Part shown: positions 45,673 through 54,256 of the stretch, one piece after another
Position numbering within the stretch: the stretch's first letter is position 1
Layout: every line of letters begins with the position of its first letter
Origin: Paraburkholderia unamae
Lineage (GTDB): Bacteria; Pseudomonadota; Gammaproteobacteria; Burkholderiales; Burkholderiaceae
Assembly: GCF_003268775.1 (NCBI RefSeq)
Contig: NZ_QLSU01000023.1
Location: 62,001-126,000, forward strand
Length of the DNA: 64,000 nucleotides
Reading direction: 5' to 3'
Translations under genes and position numbers: made by a program
The notes under the pieces: generated by a model
Told to the model about the DNA's origin: nothing
Databases searched by the model: none
Seen by the model: only the letters and a program-made list of their open reading frames with translations

Positions 45673-46342
45673 CGCCTGGCACTCCGTAGCTTGGCGCGGC
45701 CGTGGGGTTCAGCGCGCGCGTGATGTAGTCCTGCATCTGCGGGCGGTACGCCTCCCACAGGCCGCCCAGCGCGGCAATGGGCGCTTCGTCGGCCCAATCG
45801 ACCCGCAGATCGACGATGGGCCAGACCTGCGCATCGACGATCTTGAGCGCCGCGGAATGCACCGGCCCCGCTTCGCCGCCCGCTTCGAGCGCCGCGTGCA
45901 TGGCCGCCAACAAGCGGTCCGCGAGCACGCCCGGCGTGCTCGCGAACGCCTGCGCCATCGCGTCGATCACCTGTTCGTGAGCGAGCATGTTGCCCGCCGC
46001 CACGCATTGATCGCCCGCGCGCGCATGGTTGCGCCCGAGCGTGCGCTCGCCCGTGAACAGCGCCGTGCGCCCCGCGCTGTCCACGACCGTGACCTGCCGG
46101 TAAGCGCTATACGGGTCCAGGGCGAGCGCGCGTTGCAACGCAGCCTCCGGCGCGAGCTTGTCGCGCTCCAGCAAGTCGAGCACCTGCGCGCCGAGCGCGG
46201 GCAGCGTGACATTCTGCGTCGACACCACGCCCACGCCCGCACGCGCCCACGCGCAGCGCGCGCCCACAGCGATGCTCGACGAGCTGACGGCAATGCCCAG
46301 TTGCCCGCTCTGCGGGCAACGTCCCACGATCGAGAAGGTCAT
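45665..46342 (-). CDS. DUF1028-family Ntn-hydrolase-like protein
   Basis: A 225-residue protein matching DUF1028. It starts MTFSIVGRCPQSGQLGIAVS, then ARAGVGVVSTQNVTLPALGA, TVVDSAGRTALFTGERTL and AGNMLAHEQVIDAMAQAF. The family resembles N-terminal nucleophile hydrolases, with the residue after Met (Thr2) a possible nucleophile (inference). It is often found beside RidA and amidohydrolase or peptidase genes. The function is unknown. It is 10 bases after the RidA gene and overlaps the ArgE-like gene by 8 bases, so it belongs to this operon. Confidence 0.87.
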   Translation of the reverse strand: MTFSIVGRCPQSGQLGIAVSSSSIAVGARCAWARAGVGVVSTQNVTLPALGAQVLDLLERDKLAPEAALQRALALDPYSAYRQVTVVDSAGRTALFTGERTLGRNHARAGDQCVAAGNMLAHEQVIDAMAQAFASTPGVLADRLLAAMHAALEAGGEAGPVHSAALKIVDAQVWPIVDLRVDWADEAPIAALGGLWEAYRPQMQDYITRALNPTAAPSYGVPGDE

Positions 46343-46352
46343 GGCCCGCTCC

Positions 46353-46784
46353 TCAGTCCTGTACCGGCTTCCAGTTGTCGGGAATCACGGCGATCACGTC
46401 GATTTCCATGAGCCACTGCGGCTGCCCGAGTGCGCTCACGACGAGCCCCGTCGAAATCGGGAACACGCCCTTCAGCCACTTGCCGACTTCCTGATAAACG
46501 GGCTCGCGATAACGCGGATCGATCAGATACGTCGTCGTCTTGACGATGTGCGTGAGGTCGCTGCCCGCTTCTTCGAGCAGTTGCTTGATGTTCTTCATCG
46601 CCTGCCCGGCCTGCGCGCGCGGATCGCCGAGACCGACCAGATTGCCGTCGAAGTCGGTGCCCACCTGGCCGCGCACGTAAACCGTGTTGCCCGCGCGGAC
46701 GGCCTGGCACAGGTCGTTGTCGAGCGACTGGTTCGGGTACGTGTCCTTCGTGTTGAACATGCGGATACGGGTATGCGTAGGCAT
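46353..46784 (-). CDS. RidA-family (YjgF) protein
   Basis: A 143-residue RidA/YjgF-family protein. The family patterns QAVRAGNTVYVRGQVGTDFD, DPRAQAGQAMKNIKQLLEEA, DLTHIVKTTTYLIDPRYREP and WLMEIDVIAVIP are clear. Archetypal RidA proteins deaminate reactive imines; the substrate-carboxylate-binding Arg expected near position 105 is not evident, so it may be one of the diverged Rid subgroups. The ATG at 46784 overlaps the flavin-monooxygenase stop by one base (TGATG). The frame is open upstream only within the other gene. Confidence 0.88.
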   Translation of the reverse strand: MPTHTRIRMFNTKDTYPNQSLDNDLCQAVRAGNTVYVRGQVGTDFDGNLVGLGDPRAQAGQAMKNIKQLLEEAGSDLTHIVKTTTYLIDPRYREPVYQEVGKWLKGVFPISTGLVVSALGQPQWLMEIDVIAVIPDNWKPVQD

Positions 46785-48130
46785 CAATTCACTCCCAGTT
46801 CGTTGAGATTCGGCTCGCCGGGCGCCTGCGCGGCGTCGTGCCCGGCGGATGCCGCGCGGCGCTGCGCGGCGTCGCGATAGTCGAGATATTTGCGTTGCGT
46901 GGCGATCTGGTCGGCCAGATGCTTCGCGTCGTGCCACACGCCCCAGATGAACGACGAGCCGCGCCGCGACAGCCACGGCAGGCCGAGGAAATACACGCCG
47001 GGCTCCTTCGAGACGCCGCGTTGATGGCGCGGCTTGCCCTTTTCGTCGAAGGCGTCGACCTCAAGCCACGCATAGTCCTGCGCATAGCCGGTCGCCCAGA
47101 TGATCGTGCTCACGCCCGCTTCGGCGAGATCGAGCGTGAGGATCGGATGCGTCACGCACTCGGGATCGGCGGGAATATCGCGCGCGTGCGGATCTTGCGG
47201 CAACGCCACGCCGTTGCGTTCGACATAGGCGTCGGCGGCGTCGAGCAGCGTGAAAAGACTCTGATCGCCGCGCGTGAGATTGGCCGCGAGATCGTCGGCG
47301 AAGGTGACGACGTGGCCTTCGAACGATTGCGTCACGCCCACGAGCGTCATGCCCTGGTGCGCCAGTGCGCGGAATTCGACGGTCTGCCCGCCGCGCGCGC
47401 CGCTCACGGCAATCGTCACGTGCTCCCGGCCCGGCCCCGCGACTTCCTTGTCCCACTCGCCGAGCACGCCCAGCCACCAGCAAAAATCGCGATTGCGGTA
47501 CGCGCGCGGCGGCCGGTCGTGCGCGCCCACCGAAAGATAGACCTTGCGGCCCGCGCGCATGAGTTCGTCGGCGATCTGCACGCCCGAGGAGCCCGCGCCC
47601 ACGACCAGCACCGCGCCGGGCGGCAACTGCTCGGGATTGCGGTAATCGACGGAGTGCATTTGCGTGAGCGTCGCGTCCCCAAGTGCGGCCGGTGCGATCG
47701 GCGGAATCACGGGGCGCTGGAACGGCCCGGTCGCGACCACCACGCGTTGCGCGTCGATCACGCCATCGGACGTCTCCACGCGAAAACCGGGGCGGCCCGC
47801 GTGACGGGTCACGCGCGTGACCTCCACGCCGGTGCGGATCGGCGCGTGATACTTGCGGGCGTAGGCCTCGAAATAATCGGCGACCTGATCCTTCGAGGCG
47901 AAGGCGTCCGGGTCGAGCCCCTCGAACTCCATGCCGGGAAAACGATCGTGCCACGCCGGACCGTTCGCGACGAGCGAATCCCAGCGCGCGGTGCGCCAGC
48001 GCTCGGCGACGCGATCGCGTTCGAGCACGAGATGCGGCACGCCGATGCGGCTGAGATGCTCGCTCATCGCAATGCCGGCCTGCCCGGCCCCGACGATGAG
48101 CGTGTCGATTGACGTCGTGTCAGCCGTCAT
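46784..48130 (-). CDS. CzcO-like flavin-containing monooxygenase
   Basis: A 448-residue FAD/NADP-dependent monooxygenase. The FAD motif is LIVGAGQAGIAMSEHLSRIG, the NADP motif VLVVGAGSSGVQIADEL, and the FMO-like region is in QMHSVDYRNPEQLPPGAVLV. Late motifs WATGYAQDYAWLEVD and EPGVYFLGLPWLSRRGSSF are typical of the YUCCA/CzcO group. It could oxygenate an amine or a sulfur or carbonyl compound. It is the first gene of a coupled operon (monooxygenase, RidA, DUF1028, ArgE) and divergent from a LysR-type gene 223 bases away that probably controls it. Confidence 0.9.
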   Translation of the reverse strand: MTADTTSIDTLIVGAGQAGIAMSEHLSRIGVPHLVLERDRVAERWRTARWDSLVANGPAWHDRFPGMEFEGLDPDAFASKDQVADYFEAYARKYHAPIRTGVEVTRVTRHAGRPGFRVETSDGVIDAQRVVVATGPFQRPVIPPIAPAALGDATLTQMHSVDYRNPEQLPPGAVLVVGAGSSGVQIADELMRAGRKVYLSVGAHDRPPRAYRNRDFCWWLGVLGEWDKEVAGPGREHVTIAVSGARGGQTVEFRALAHQGMTLVGVTQSFEGHVVTFADDLAANLTRGDQSLFTLLDAADAYVERNGVALPQDPHARDIPADPECVTHPILTLDLAEAGVSTIIWATGYAQDYAWLEVDAFDEKGKPRHQRGVSKEPGVYFLGLPWLSRRGSSFIWGVWHDAKHLADQIATQRKYLDYRDAAQRRAASAGHDAAQAPGEPNLNELGVN

Positions 48131-48317
48131 GGCTGCCTCCTTCTGAAAAGCGATGCGGGACGGGCCGCACAGGGCCCGCGGATAGCGGAGACCGGAGAGG
48201 GTCCGAGAGATCCGGCCGTGTCAGGGGAGAAAATTTACGCCCGGCGCTTGCGCCCACAAACTACTTAAAAAAAATGCGTTGCATTGTTTTTCGCTATGCA
48301 AGCATCCCCCGCGTGAT

Positions 48318-48335
48318 CGACAATGTTTTGGTCGG
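48318..48335 (+). promoter_or_regulatory. Shared-motif variant before the LysR gene
   Basis: CGACAATGTTTTGGTCGG lies 19-36 bases before the LysR ATG and resembles the motif at 40408 and 49339 (core ACAATATTTT). The intergenic region (48131-48353) also has a palindromic TGCATTGTTTTTCGCTATGC stretch nearby. A position overlapping the regulator's own promoter fits autoregulation by LysR proteins. Confidence 0.45.
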
Positions 48336-48353
48336 CAATCCTCAGGAGGGGCG

Positions 48354-49280
48354 ATGGATCACAATCCGTTGCGCTATTCGCTGCGCCAGTTGCGCTATTT
48401 CGTCGTGGCCGCGGAAGCGCTGTCCTTCACCGCCGCGGCGCGGCGCCTGCATATTTCGCAGCCGTCGATCTCGACGGCGCTCGCGGACCTGGAGGCGTCG
48501 TTCGGCGTGCAGCTGTTCATCCGGCATCACGCCAGCGGGCTTTCGCTCACGCATTCGGGACGCGATCTGCTCGGCCATGCGCGCAATCTGCTCAAGAACG
48601 CCGAGGAATTGCAGCTTGCGGCGAGCGAAATGGACGGCGGCATGAGCGGCTCGATTTCGCTGGGTTGCCTCGTGTCGCTCGCGCCGCCGCTCATGCCGGG
48701 CATCATCAGCCGCTTCGTGAAGGAGCACGCGGGCATCGGGTTTCGCACCACGGAGGCGCATCAGGACGTGCTGTTCGGGGGCCTGAGCGACGGCTCGCTC
48801 GACATCGTGCTCACCTATAGCCTCGATATCGCGGACGGCATCGCCTTCACGCCGCTGCTTTCGCTGCCGCCCTATGTGCTGCTGCCGAGGACGCACCGGC
48901 TCGCGCGCGCGCACAAGGTCTCGCTCGCCGAACTGCTCGAAGAACCCTATGTGATGCTCGATCTGCCGCACAGCCGCGAGTATTTTTCCGCGCTGTTCGA
49001 TTCGGTCGGCACGCGCCCGGTGCCCACTTTCCGCTCGTCGCAACCCGAAGTCGTGCGCGGCATGGTGGCGAACGGCCTGGGCTACAGCATCCTCAATTTC
49101 CCGCTCAAATCCACACGCACCGTGGACGGCGAGCACTTCGTCATCAAGCACTTCAAGGACAACGTGAGCGCTACGACGCTCGGCATCGCGCAGTCGAGCG
49201 GCATGCGCTCGCGCCGCATCGTGCAGCACTTCGCGGCGTTCTGCGAAGCCTATGTGCGCGAGCTCGACGTGCAGGAGTAG
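48354..49280 (+). CDS. LysR-family transcriptional regulator
   Basis: A 308-residue LysR regulator. The helix-turn-helix (about 5-65) reads SLRQLRYFVVAAEALSFTAA and RRLHISQPSISTALADLEA; the rest is the effector domain with SLGCLVSLAPPLMPGIISRF. The ATG at 48354 follows AGGAGGGGCG; the frame is open to 48279. It sits between the flavin-monooxygenase operon (divergent) and the Rieske gene (same direction), making it the obvious regulator of both. The effector is unknown. Confidence 0.9.
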   Translation: MDHNPLRYSLRQLRYFVVAAEALSFTAAARRLHISQPSISTALADLEASFGVQLFIRHHASGLSLTHSGRDLLGHARNLLKNAEELQLAASEMDGGMSGSISLGCLVSLAPPLMPGIISRFVKEHAGIGFRTTEAHQDVLFGGLSDGSLDIVLTYSLDIADGIAFTPLLSLPPYVLLPRTHRLARAHKVSLAELLEEPYVMLDLPHSREYFSALFDSVGTRPVPTFRSSQPEVVRGMVANGLGYSILNFPLKSTRTVDGEHFVIKHFKDNVSATTLGIAQSSGMRSRRIVQHFAAFCEAYVRELDVQE

Positions 49281-49318
49281 CGGCGCCTTCAAGCCAGCCC
49301 CGGGAGCCATGCCTATAA

Positions 49319-49360
49319 GTTTTCCCTATCCTTTACATGGGAAAACAATATTTTGACTGG
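49319..49360 (+). promoter_or_regulatory. Inverted repeat and shared motif before the Rieske gene
   Basis: GTTTTCCC (49319-49326) and GGGAAAAC (49339-49346) form an 8-bp inverted repeat with a 12-base spacer. The right arm continues into CAATATTTTGACTGG. GGGAAAACAATATTTT is almost identical to the motif at 40408 before the amino-acid importer. The site lies about 60-100 bases before the likely ATG at 49417 and is a good candidate operator for the adjacent LysR regulator. Confidence 0.6.
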
Positions 49361-49416
49361 TAATTTGGATTGTTAGATTGGAGTCCATGCACAGCCCATC
49401 AGGTCATGGAGGCCGC

Positions 49417-50568
49417 ATGGCATCACTCCTCTCGTCCCCCGCCGACGGACACGAATTGCTCGGCGCGCTGCGCGCCAATTGCGAGCGCCCGTTCGAAGAC
49501 GCCCGCTCCATGCCGCCGGGCGTCTATACGTCGGAAGAATTTCTCGCACTAGAACAGCGCGACGTTTTTCGCAACGAATGGCTCTGCGTCGGCCGCGTGA
49601 GCGAACTGGCGAAACCCGGCGACTATCTGACGACCCAGATCGACGACCAGCCCGTGGCCGTGCTGCGCGACACGAACGGCGAACTGCGCGCGTTCTCGAA
49701 CGTCTGCCTGCATCGCATGTCGGTGCTGCTCGAAGGCAGCGGCAACGTCCGGCGCATCGTCTGCCCGTATCACGCCTGGAATTACACGCTCGACGGCGCG
49801 CTCGCCGGCGCGCCGCTGATGGACCGCCAGCCGGGCTTCTGCAAGGAGCACTACAAGCTGCCCTCGGTGCGCTGCGAAACGTGGCAAGGCTGGATCTACG
49901 TGACGCTGAACGACGCCGCGCCGCCCGTCGCCGAACAGCTCGCCGGGCTCACCGCCCTGATCGAGCCGTACGGCATGACCGACTACGTGCAGACCTTCCA
50001 CGAAGAGCACGTGTGGGACACGAACTGGAAGCTCCTCGCCGAGAACTTCATGGAGAGCTATCACCTGCCGATGCTGCATCGCGCGACGGTGGGCCCGCAT
50101 TCGAAGCTCGAGGAAATGGAATGTCCGCCGGGCCTGCCCGCGTTCAACTATCACTGGATCACGAAGGAAGCGACGCTGCCGATCGGCAACGCGCATCCGG
50201 CCAACCAGCGTTTGCAGGGCCACTGGCGGCGCACCACGGCGCTGCTCGCGATCTATCCCACGCACCTCGTGACGCTCACGCCCGGTTACTTCTGGTACCT
50301 GATCCTGCAACCGAAGGGCGTGGGCCAGGTGCATATCCGCTTTGGCGGGGGCCTCGCGCCCGAGTTCATCGACGACCCGAAAGCGGCCGACTACATGGCC
50401 ACGCTGAAAACACTGCTCGACGAAGTCAACGCCGAAGACCGCCACGGCGTGGAGTCCGTGTTCCGCGGCGTGCACGCGCCGCTCGCGCGCGCCGGGCACC
50501 TGAGCCACCTGGAGCGGCCCAATTACGATTTCGCGCGCTATCTCGCGTGCCGCATTGGCGCGTCGTGA
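49417..50568 (+). CDS. Rieske non-heme iron oxygenase, alpha subunit
   Basis: A 383-residue ring-hydroxylating-type oxygenase. The Rieske 2Fe-2S ligands are Cys97 and His99 in CLHRM and Cys116 and His119 in CPYHAWNY. The mononuclear iron site is in ENFMESYHLPMLHR (two His). Overall style is that of choline monooxygenase, GbcA and stachydrine demethylase-like proteins rather than dioxygenases with a beta subunit. No beta subunit, ferredoxin or reductase gene is nearby, so a distant reductase is needed. The ATG at 49417 is chosen because of GGAGG before it; ATG 49387 and TTG 49378 are also in frame. The polyamine-type importer follows. Confidence 0.87.
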   Translation: MASLLSSPADGHELLGALRANCERPFEDARSMPPGVYTSEEFLALEQRDVFRNEWLCVGRVSELAKPGDYLTTQIDDQPVAVLRDTNGELRAFSNVCLHRMSVLLEGSGNVRRIVCPYHAWNYTLDGALAGAPLMDRQPGFCKEHYKLPSVRCETWQGWIYVTLNDAAPPVAEQLAGLTALIEPYGMTDYVQTFHEEHVWDTNWKLLAENFMESYHLPMLHRATVGPHSKLEEMECPPGLPAFNYHWITKEATLPIGNAHPANQRLQGHWRRTTALLAIYPTHLVTLTPGYFWYLILQPKGVGQVHIRFGGGLAPEFIDDPKAADYMATLKTLLDEVNAEDRHGVESVFRGVHAPLARAGHLSHLERPNYDFARYLACRIGAS

Positions 50569-50612
50569 GCCGCGCGCCTCGTTCCTCGCCGACCGACATT
50601 TGATGCCGTCCC

Positions 50613-51848
50613 ATGCAAAGCGAACCGTTTATTTCATTTCAAGGCGTCAGCAAGTCGTATGACGGCGTGCACAGCGTGGTCGACGGGCTCGACCTCGACG
50701 TCGTGCGCGGCGAATTCGTCTCGCTGCTCGGGCCTTCGGGCTCCGGAAAAACCACCACGCTGATGATGCTCGCGGGCTTCGAATCGCCCACGCGCGGCGA
50801 GATTCGCCTCGCCGGCAAGCGTCTCGACGACAAGCCGCCGCACCGTCGCGACATCGGCATGGTGTTCCAGAACTACGCGCTCTTTCCGCATATGACGATC
50901 GCGGAAAACGTGGCGTTTCCCCTCTCGGTGCGCAAGGTGAGCCGCAGCGAGCAGCAGGCGCGCGTCGCGCGCGCGCTCGACATGGTCGAACTCGGGCATC
51001 TCGCGAAACGCCGTCCCGCGCAGTTGTCGGGCGGCCAGCAACAGCGCGTCGCGCTGGCGCGCGCGCTCGTGTTCGAGCCGAGCGTCGTGCTGATGGACGA
51101 GCCGCTCGGCGCGCTCGACAAGCGCCTGCGCGAAACCATGCAGTACGAAATCATGCGCCTGCATCGCGACCTCGCGCTGACCGTCGTCTACGTGACGCAC
51201 GATCAGCATGAAGCGCTGACGATGTCCGATCGCGTGGCCGTGTTTTCCGATGGCCGCATCCAGCAGGCCGCCGCGCCGACCGAGCTCTACGAGAACGCGG
51301 CCAACGCGTTCGTCGCGAGTTTCGTCGGCGAGAACAACGGCTTGAAGGGGCGCGTCACCTCGACGGACGGCGAATGGGCCGCGCTGCAACTCGCCGAGGG
51401 CGGCACCGTGCATGGCCGCGCGGGCACGGAGCTCAAGCCGGGCGACACGGCGATGCTCGCGCTGCGTCCCGAGCGCGCGCACATCGCCGCGACCGAGGCG
51501 AGCGTGCTCGACGCGCAACGGCAGAACCTCAACGTCGTGCACGCGTTCGTCCACGAACTCGTCTACTGCGGCGATCACCACCGCGTGCATCTGAAACTCG
51601 CGAACGGCGAAGCCCTCGTCGTCAAGGTGCCGAACACCCAGCATCACGAGTTGCCCGCGCTCGGCCATCGGACCGTGGTGACCTGGCGGCGCGACGACTG
51701 CAAGGTGCTGCCCGTCACCGTCACTTCCAGCGCGCACGCGCCGGCCGGGGAATCCGGCGCGCGCGCCGCGTCGTCACCGCCGTCCCCGCAATCCCCTCAG
51801 TCCATTCCATCCGCCTCGCCATCCATCGCAGGAGTCAAGCAAGCATGA
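50613..51848 (+). CDS. Spermidine/putrescine-type ABC transporter, ATP-binding subunit
   Basis: A 411-residue PotA-type ATPase. Walker A GPSGSGKTTTL, Q-loop GMVFQNYALFPHM, signature LSGGQQQRVALARAL, Walker B VLMDEPLGALDKR and switch His VTHDQHEALT are clear, followed by a C-terminal TOBE domain (GENNGLKGRVTSTDGEWAAL to the HRVHLKLANGEALV region). The last 35 residues are a low-complexity Ser/Pro/Ala tail (SSPPSPQSPQSIPSASPS). The stop overlaps the binding-protein start by four bases (ATGA), so it is coupled to the importer. Confidence 0.92.
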   Translation: MQSEPFISFQGVSKSYDGVHSVVDGLDLDVVRGEFVSLLGPSGSGKTTTLMMLAGFESPTRGEIRLAGKRLDDKPPHRRDIGMVFQNYALFPHMTIAENVAFPLSVRKVSRSEQQARVARALDMVELGHLAKRRPAQLSGGQQQRVALARALVFEPSVVLMDEPLGALDKRLRETMQYEIMRLHRDLALTVVYVTHDQHEALTMSDRVAVFSDGRIQQAAAPTELYENAANAFVASFVGENNGLKGRVTSTDGEWAALQLAEGGTVHGRAGTELKPGDTAMLALRPERAHIAATEASVLDAQRQNLNVVHAFVHELVYCGDHHRVHLKLANGEALVVKVPNTQHHELPALGHRTVVTWRRDDCKVLPVTVTSSAHAPAGESGARAASSPPSPQSPQSIPSASPSIAGVKQA

Positions 51849-52900
51849 AAACGAATCGCTCTATGATCCGCACCGCCCTCGCCGCCTGCGGCCTCGGCGT
51901 GGTCGCCATGACCGGCGCGCACGCGGCCGACACGATCTCGGTCGTGACCTTCGGCGGCGCTTATGAAGCGGCCGCGAAAAAGGCGTGGTTCGAGCCCTTC
52001 ACCGCGAAGACCGGCGACCAGTTCAGCACCGAATCGTACGACGGCGGCCTCGCCAAGCTCCAGGCGATGGAGCAGGCCAAGAATCCGACGTGGGACCTGA
52101 TCGACCTCGAAACCAACGACGCCATCAATGCCTGCGACGAAGGCCTGCTGGAGAAGTTCGACAAGAAATCGCTCGGCAACACCGCCGACTTCCTGCCAGG
52201 GTCGATCAGCGATTGCGCGGTCGGCGCGATGGTCTGGTCGACGGTCTACGCCTACGACACGAGCAAGCTGAAAGCCGCGCCGACCACCATCGGCGACTTC
52301 TTCGACCTGAAGAAATTCCCGGGCAAGCGCGGCATGCGCAAGTCGCCCAAGGTGGCGATGGAATGGGCGCTGATCGCCGACGGCGTCGCCCCGCAGGATG
52401 TGTACAAGACGCTCGCCACGCCCGCCGGCGTCGATCGCGCGTTCAAGAAGCTCGACACGATCAAGTCGAACATCGTCTGGTGGGATGCGGGCGCCCAGGC
52501 GCCGCAGTTGCTCGCCGACGGCGCGGTGGTCATGACCCAGGCCTACAACGGCCGCATCGACGACGCCGTCCACAAGGACAAGAAGCCGTTCAAGGTCGTG
52601 TGGGACGCGCAGGTGTACGACTACGAATGGTGGGGCGTGCCGGCCGGTGCGAAGCATGGCGACGCGGCGCGCAAGTTCATCGTCGCGTCGTCCACGCCGC
52701 AGGCCTACGCCGATCTGTCGAAGTACATCGCCTACGCGCCGCCGCGCAAGAACGCGATTCCGCTGATCGACAAGGCGCGCCTGAACGACCTGCCGACCGC
52801 GCCCGCGAACTTCAAGCGGCCGTTGCAGATCGACGCGACCTTCTGGGCCGATAACGCCGACGCGATCAACAAGCGCTTCCAGAACTGGCTCACGCAGTAA
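51845..52900 (+). CDS. Spermidine/putrescine-type ABC transporter, substrate-binding protein
   Basis: A 351-residue PotD-like periplasmic binding protein with a signal peptide cleaved after AHA (about residue 27). The mature part starts DTISVVTFGGAYEAAAKKAW and includes YDGGLAKLQAMEQAKNPTWD, FDLKKFPGKRGMRKSPKVAM and VVWDAQVYDYEWWGVPAGAK. The first ATG (51845) is within the ATPase 3' end (ATGA), and longer upstream frames are artefacts. It could bind a polyamine, quaternary amine or similar compound. Two permeases follow. Confidence 0.9.
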   Translation: MKTNRSMIRTALAACGLGVVAMTGAHAADTISVVTFGGAYEAAAKKAWFEPFTAKTGDQFSTESYDGGLAKLQAMEQAKNPTWDLIDLETNDAINACDEGLLEKFDKKSLGNTADFLPGSISDCAVGAMVWSTVYAYDTSKLKAAPTTIGDFFDLKKFPGKRGMRKSPKVAMEWALIADGVAPQDVYKTLATPAGVDRAFKKLDTIKSNIVWWDAGAQAPQLLADGAVVMTQAYNGRIDDAVHKDKKPFKVVWDAQVYDYEWWGVPAGAKHGDAARKFIVASSTPQAYADLSKYIAYAPPRKNAIPLIDKARLNDLPTAPANFKRPLQIDATFWADNADAINKRFQNWLTQ

Positions 52901-52952
52901 CGCGAGCCCGCACGAGACCTATCCGCATCGACAGCCCAGGCGCCACGCGACG

Positions 52953-54209
52953 ATGAACACACCGCTGCCCACCACCGCTTACCCCGGCCCTGGCGCGACG
53001 GCCGCCGGCCGCGCGTCGTTTCTCGCCGCGCGCCGCAAGGCGGCCCTTCGTGCGCTGGCGCTTGCGCTGCCGCTGCTGGTCTTTTTGCTCGTGACCTTTG
53101 TCGCGCCGATCGCGAGCCTGCTCGCGCGCAGCGTGCAGAACCCCGAAGTGCGCCACGGCATGCCGCATCTGAGCGCGGCGCTCGCGGGCTGGAGCGGCGT
53201 TGGCGTGCCCGGCGAAAGCGCGTTCTCGGCGCTTGCCGCCGATCTGAAGCACGCCAGCGAAAACAGCCAGCTCGGCGATATCGCGCGGCGCATGAACTTC
53301 TATCAGCCCGAGTACCGGAGCCTGTTGTTCAAGACCGCGCGGGCCGTGCGCGCGCAAACGCCCGCGCAGTGGAAACCCGCGCTCATCGATCTGGACGCGC
53401 GCTGGGGCGCCACCGAAACGTGGCGGCTGCTCAAGCGCGCCTCGCAGTCGCCCACGCCCGATTACCTGCTCAACGCCGTCGACGCGCAGGTCGCGCCCGA
53501 CGGCGCCGTCGCTCACGTGGCCGCCGGCAGCGCCGTCTATCGCGCCGCCTTCGCGCGCACGGTGGCGATCAGCGCGAGCGTGACGCTGCTGTGCCTGCTG
53601 CTCGGCTATCCGGTTGCCTACCTGCTCGCGACGCTGCCCGAGAAGCAAAGCTCGCGCCTCATGATGTTCGTGATCGTGCCGTTCTGGACCTCGCTGCTCG
53701 TGCGCTCGACGGCGTGGTACGTGCTGCTGCAACCGGGTGGCGTGATCAACAGCGCGCTGCTGCGCCTCGGCGTGATCCATGAGCCGATTGCGCTCATCTT
53801 CAACCGCACGGGCGTGCTGATCGGCATGACGCACATCCTGCTGCCGTACATGATTCTCGCGATCTATTCGGTGATGAAGAACGTGTCGCCGTCGTACATG
53901 CGTGCGGCCAAGTCGCTCGGCGCGCATCCGGCCGTTGCGTTCGTGCGCGTGTACGTGCCGCAGACCTTCCCCGGCGTGGGCGCGGGCTGCTTCCTCGTGT
54001 TCGTGCTGGCGCTCGGCTACTACATCACGCCCGCGCTGCTCGGCGGCGCAGGCGACGAAATGATCAGCCAGCTCATCGCCGAGCAGACCAACGATCAACT
54101 GAACTGGGGCCTCGCCGGTGCGCTGTCCTGCTATCTCGTGATCTTCACCGGCGTGTTCTATTTCGTCTTCAACCGGCTCGTCGGCATCGACCGGCTGCGC
54201 TTCGGTTGA
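52953..54209 (+). CDS. Spermidine/putrescine-type ABC transporter permease (PotB-like)
   Basis: A 418-residue inner-membrane permease. The first helix ALALALPLLVFLLVTFVAPI is followed by a long periplasmic insertion (about residues 60-190) and then the PotB-like core with SASVTLLCLLLGYPVAYLLA, VPFWTSLLVRSTAWYVLLQP and the loop SYMRAAKSLGAHPAVAFVRV. The insertion makes it longer than the usual 280-300 residues. It is 52 bases after the binding-protein gene. Confidence 0.9.
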   Translation: MNTPLPTTAYPGPGATAAGRASFLAARRKAALRALALALPLLVFLLVTFVAPIASLLARSVQNPEVRHGMPHLSAALAGWSGVGVPGESAFSALAADLKHASENSQLGDIARRMNFYQPEYRSLLFKTARAVRAQTPAQWKPALIDLDARWGATETWRLLKRASQSPTPDYLLNAVDAQVAPDGAVAHVAAGSAVYRAAFARTVAISASVTLLCLLLGYPVAYLLATLPEKQSSRLMMFVIVPFWTSLLVRSTAWYVLLQPGGVINSALLRLGVIHEPIALIFNRTGVLIGMTHILLPYMILAIYSVMKNVSPSYMRAAKSLGAHPAVAFVRVYVPQTFPGVGAGCFLVFVLALGYYITPALLGGAGDEMISQLIAEQTNDQLNWGLAGALSCYLVIFTGVFYFVFNRLVGIDRLRFG

Positions 54210-54256
54210 CCGCGACCGCTCACGACCCACGCACTCACTGAACCATCGAGCCCGAC

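Noticed and set aside
46784..48130. The flavin monooxygenase as the reductase partner of the Rieske oxygenase
   Set aside because: It has two Rossmann folds of the FMO type and no 2Fe-2S ferredoxin domain, so it does not fit a Rieske reductase.
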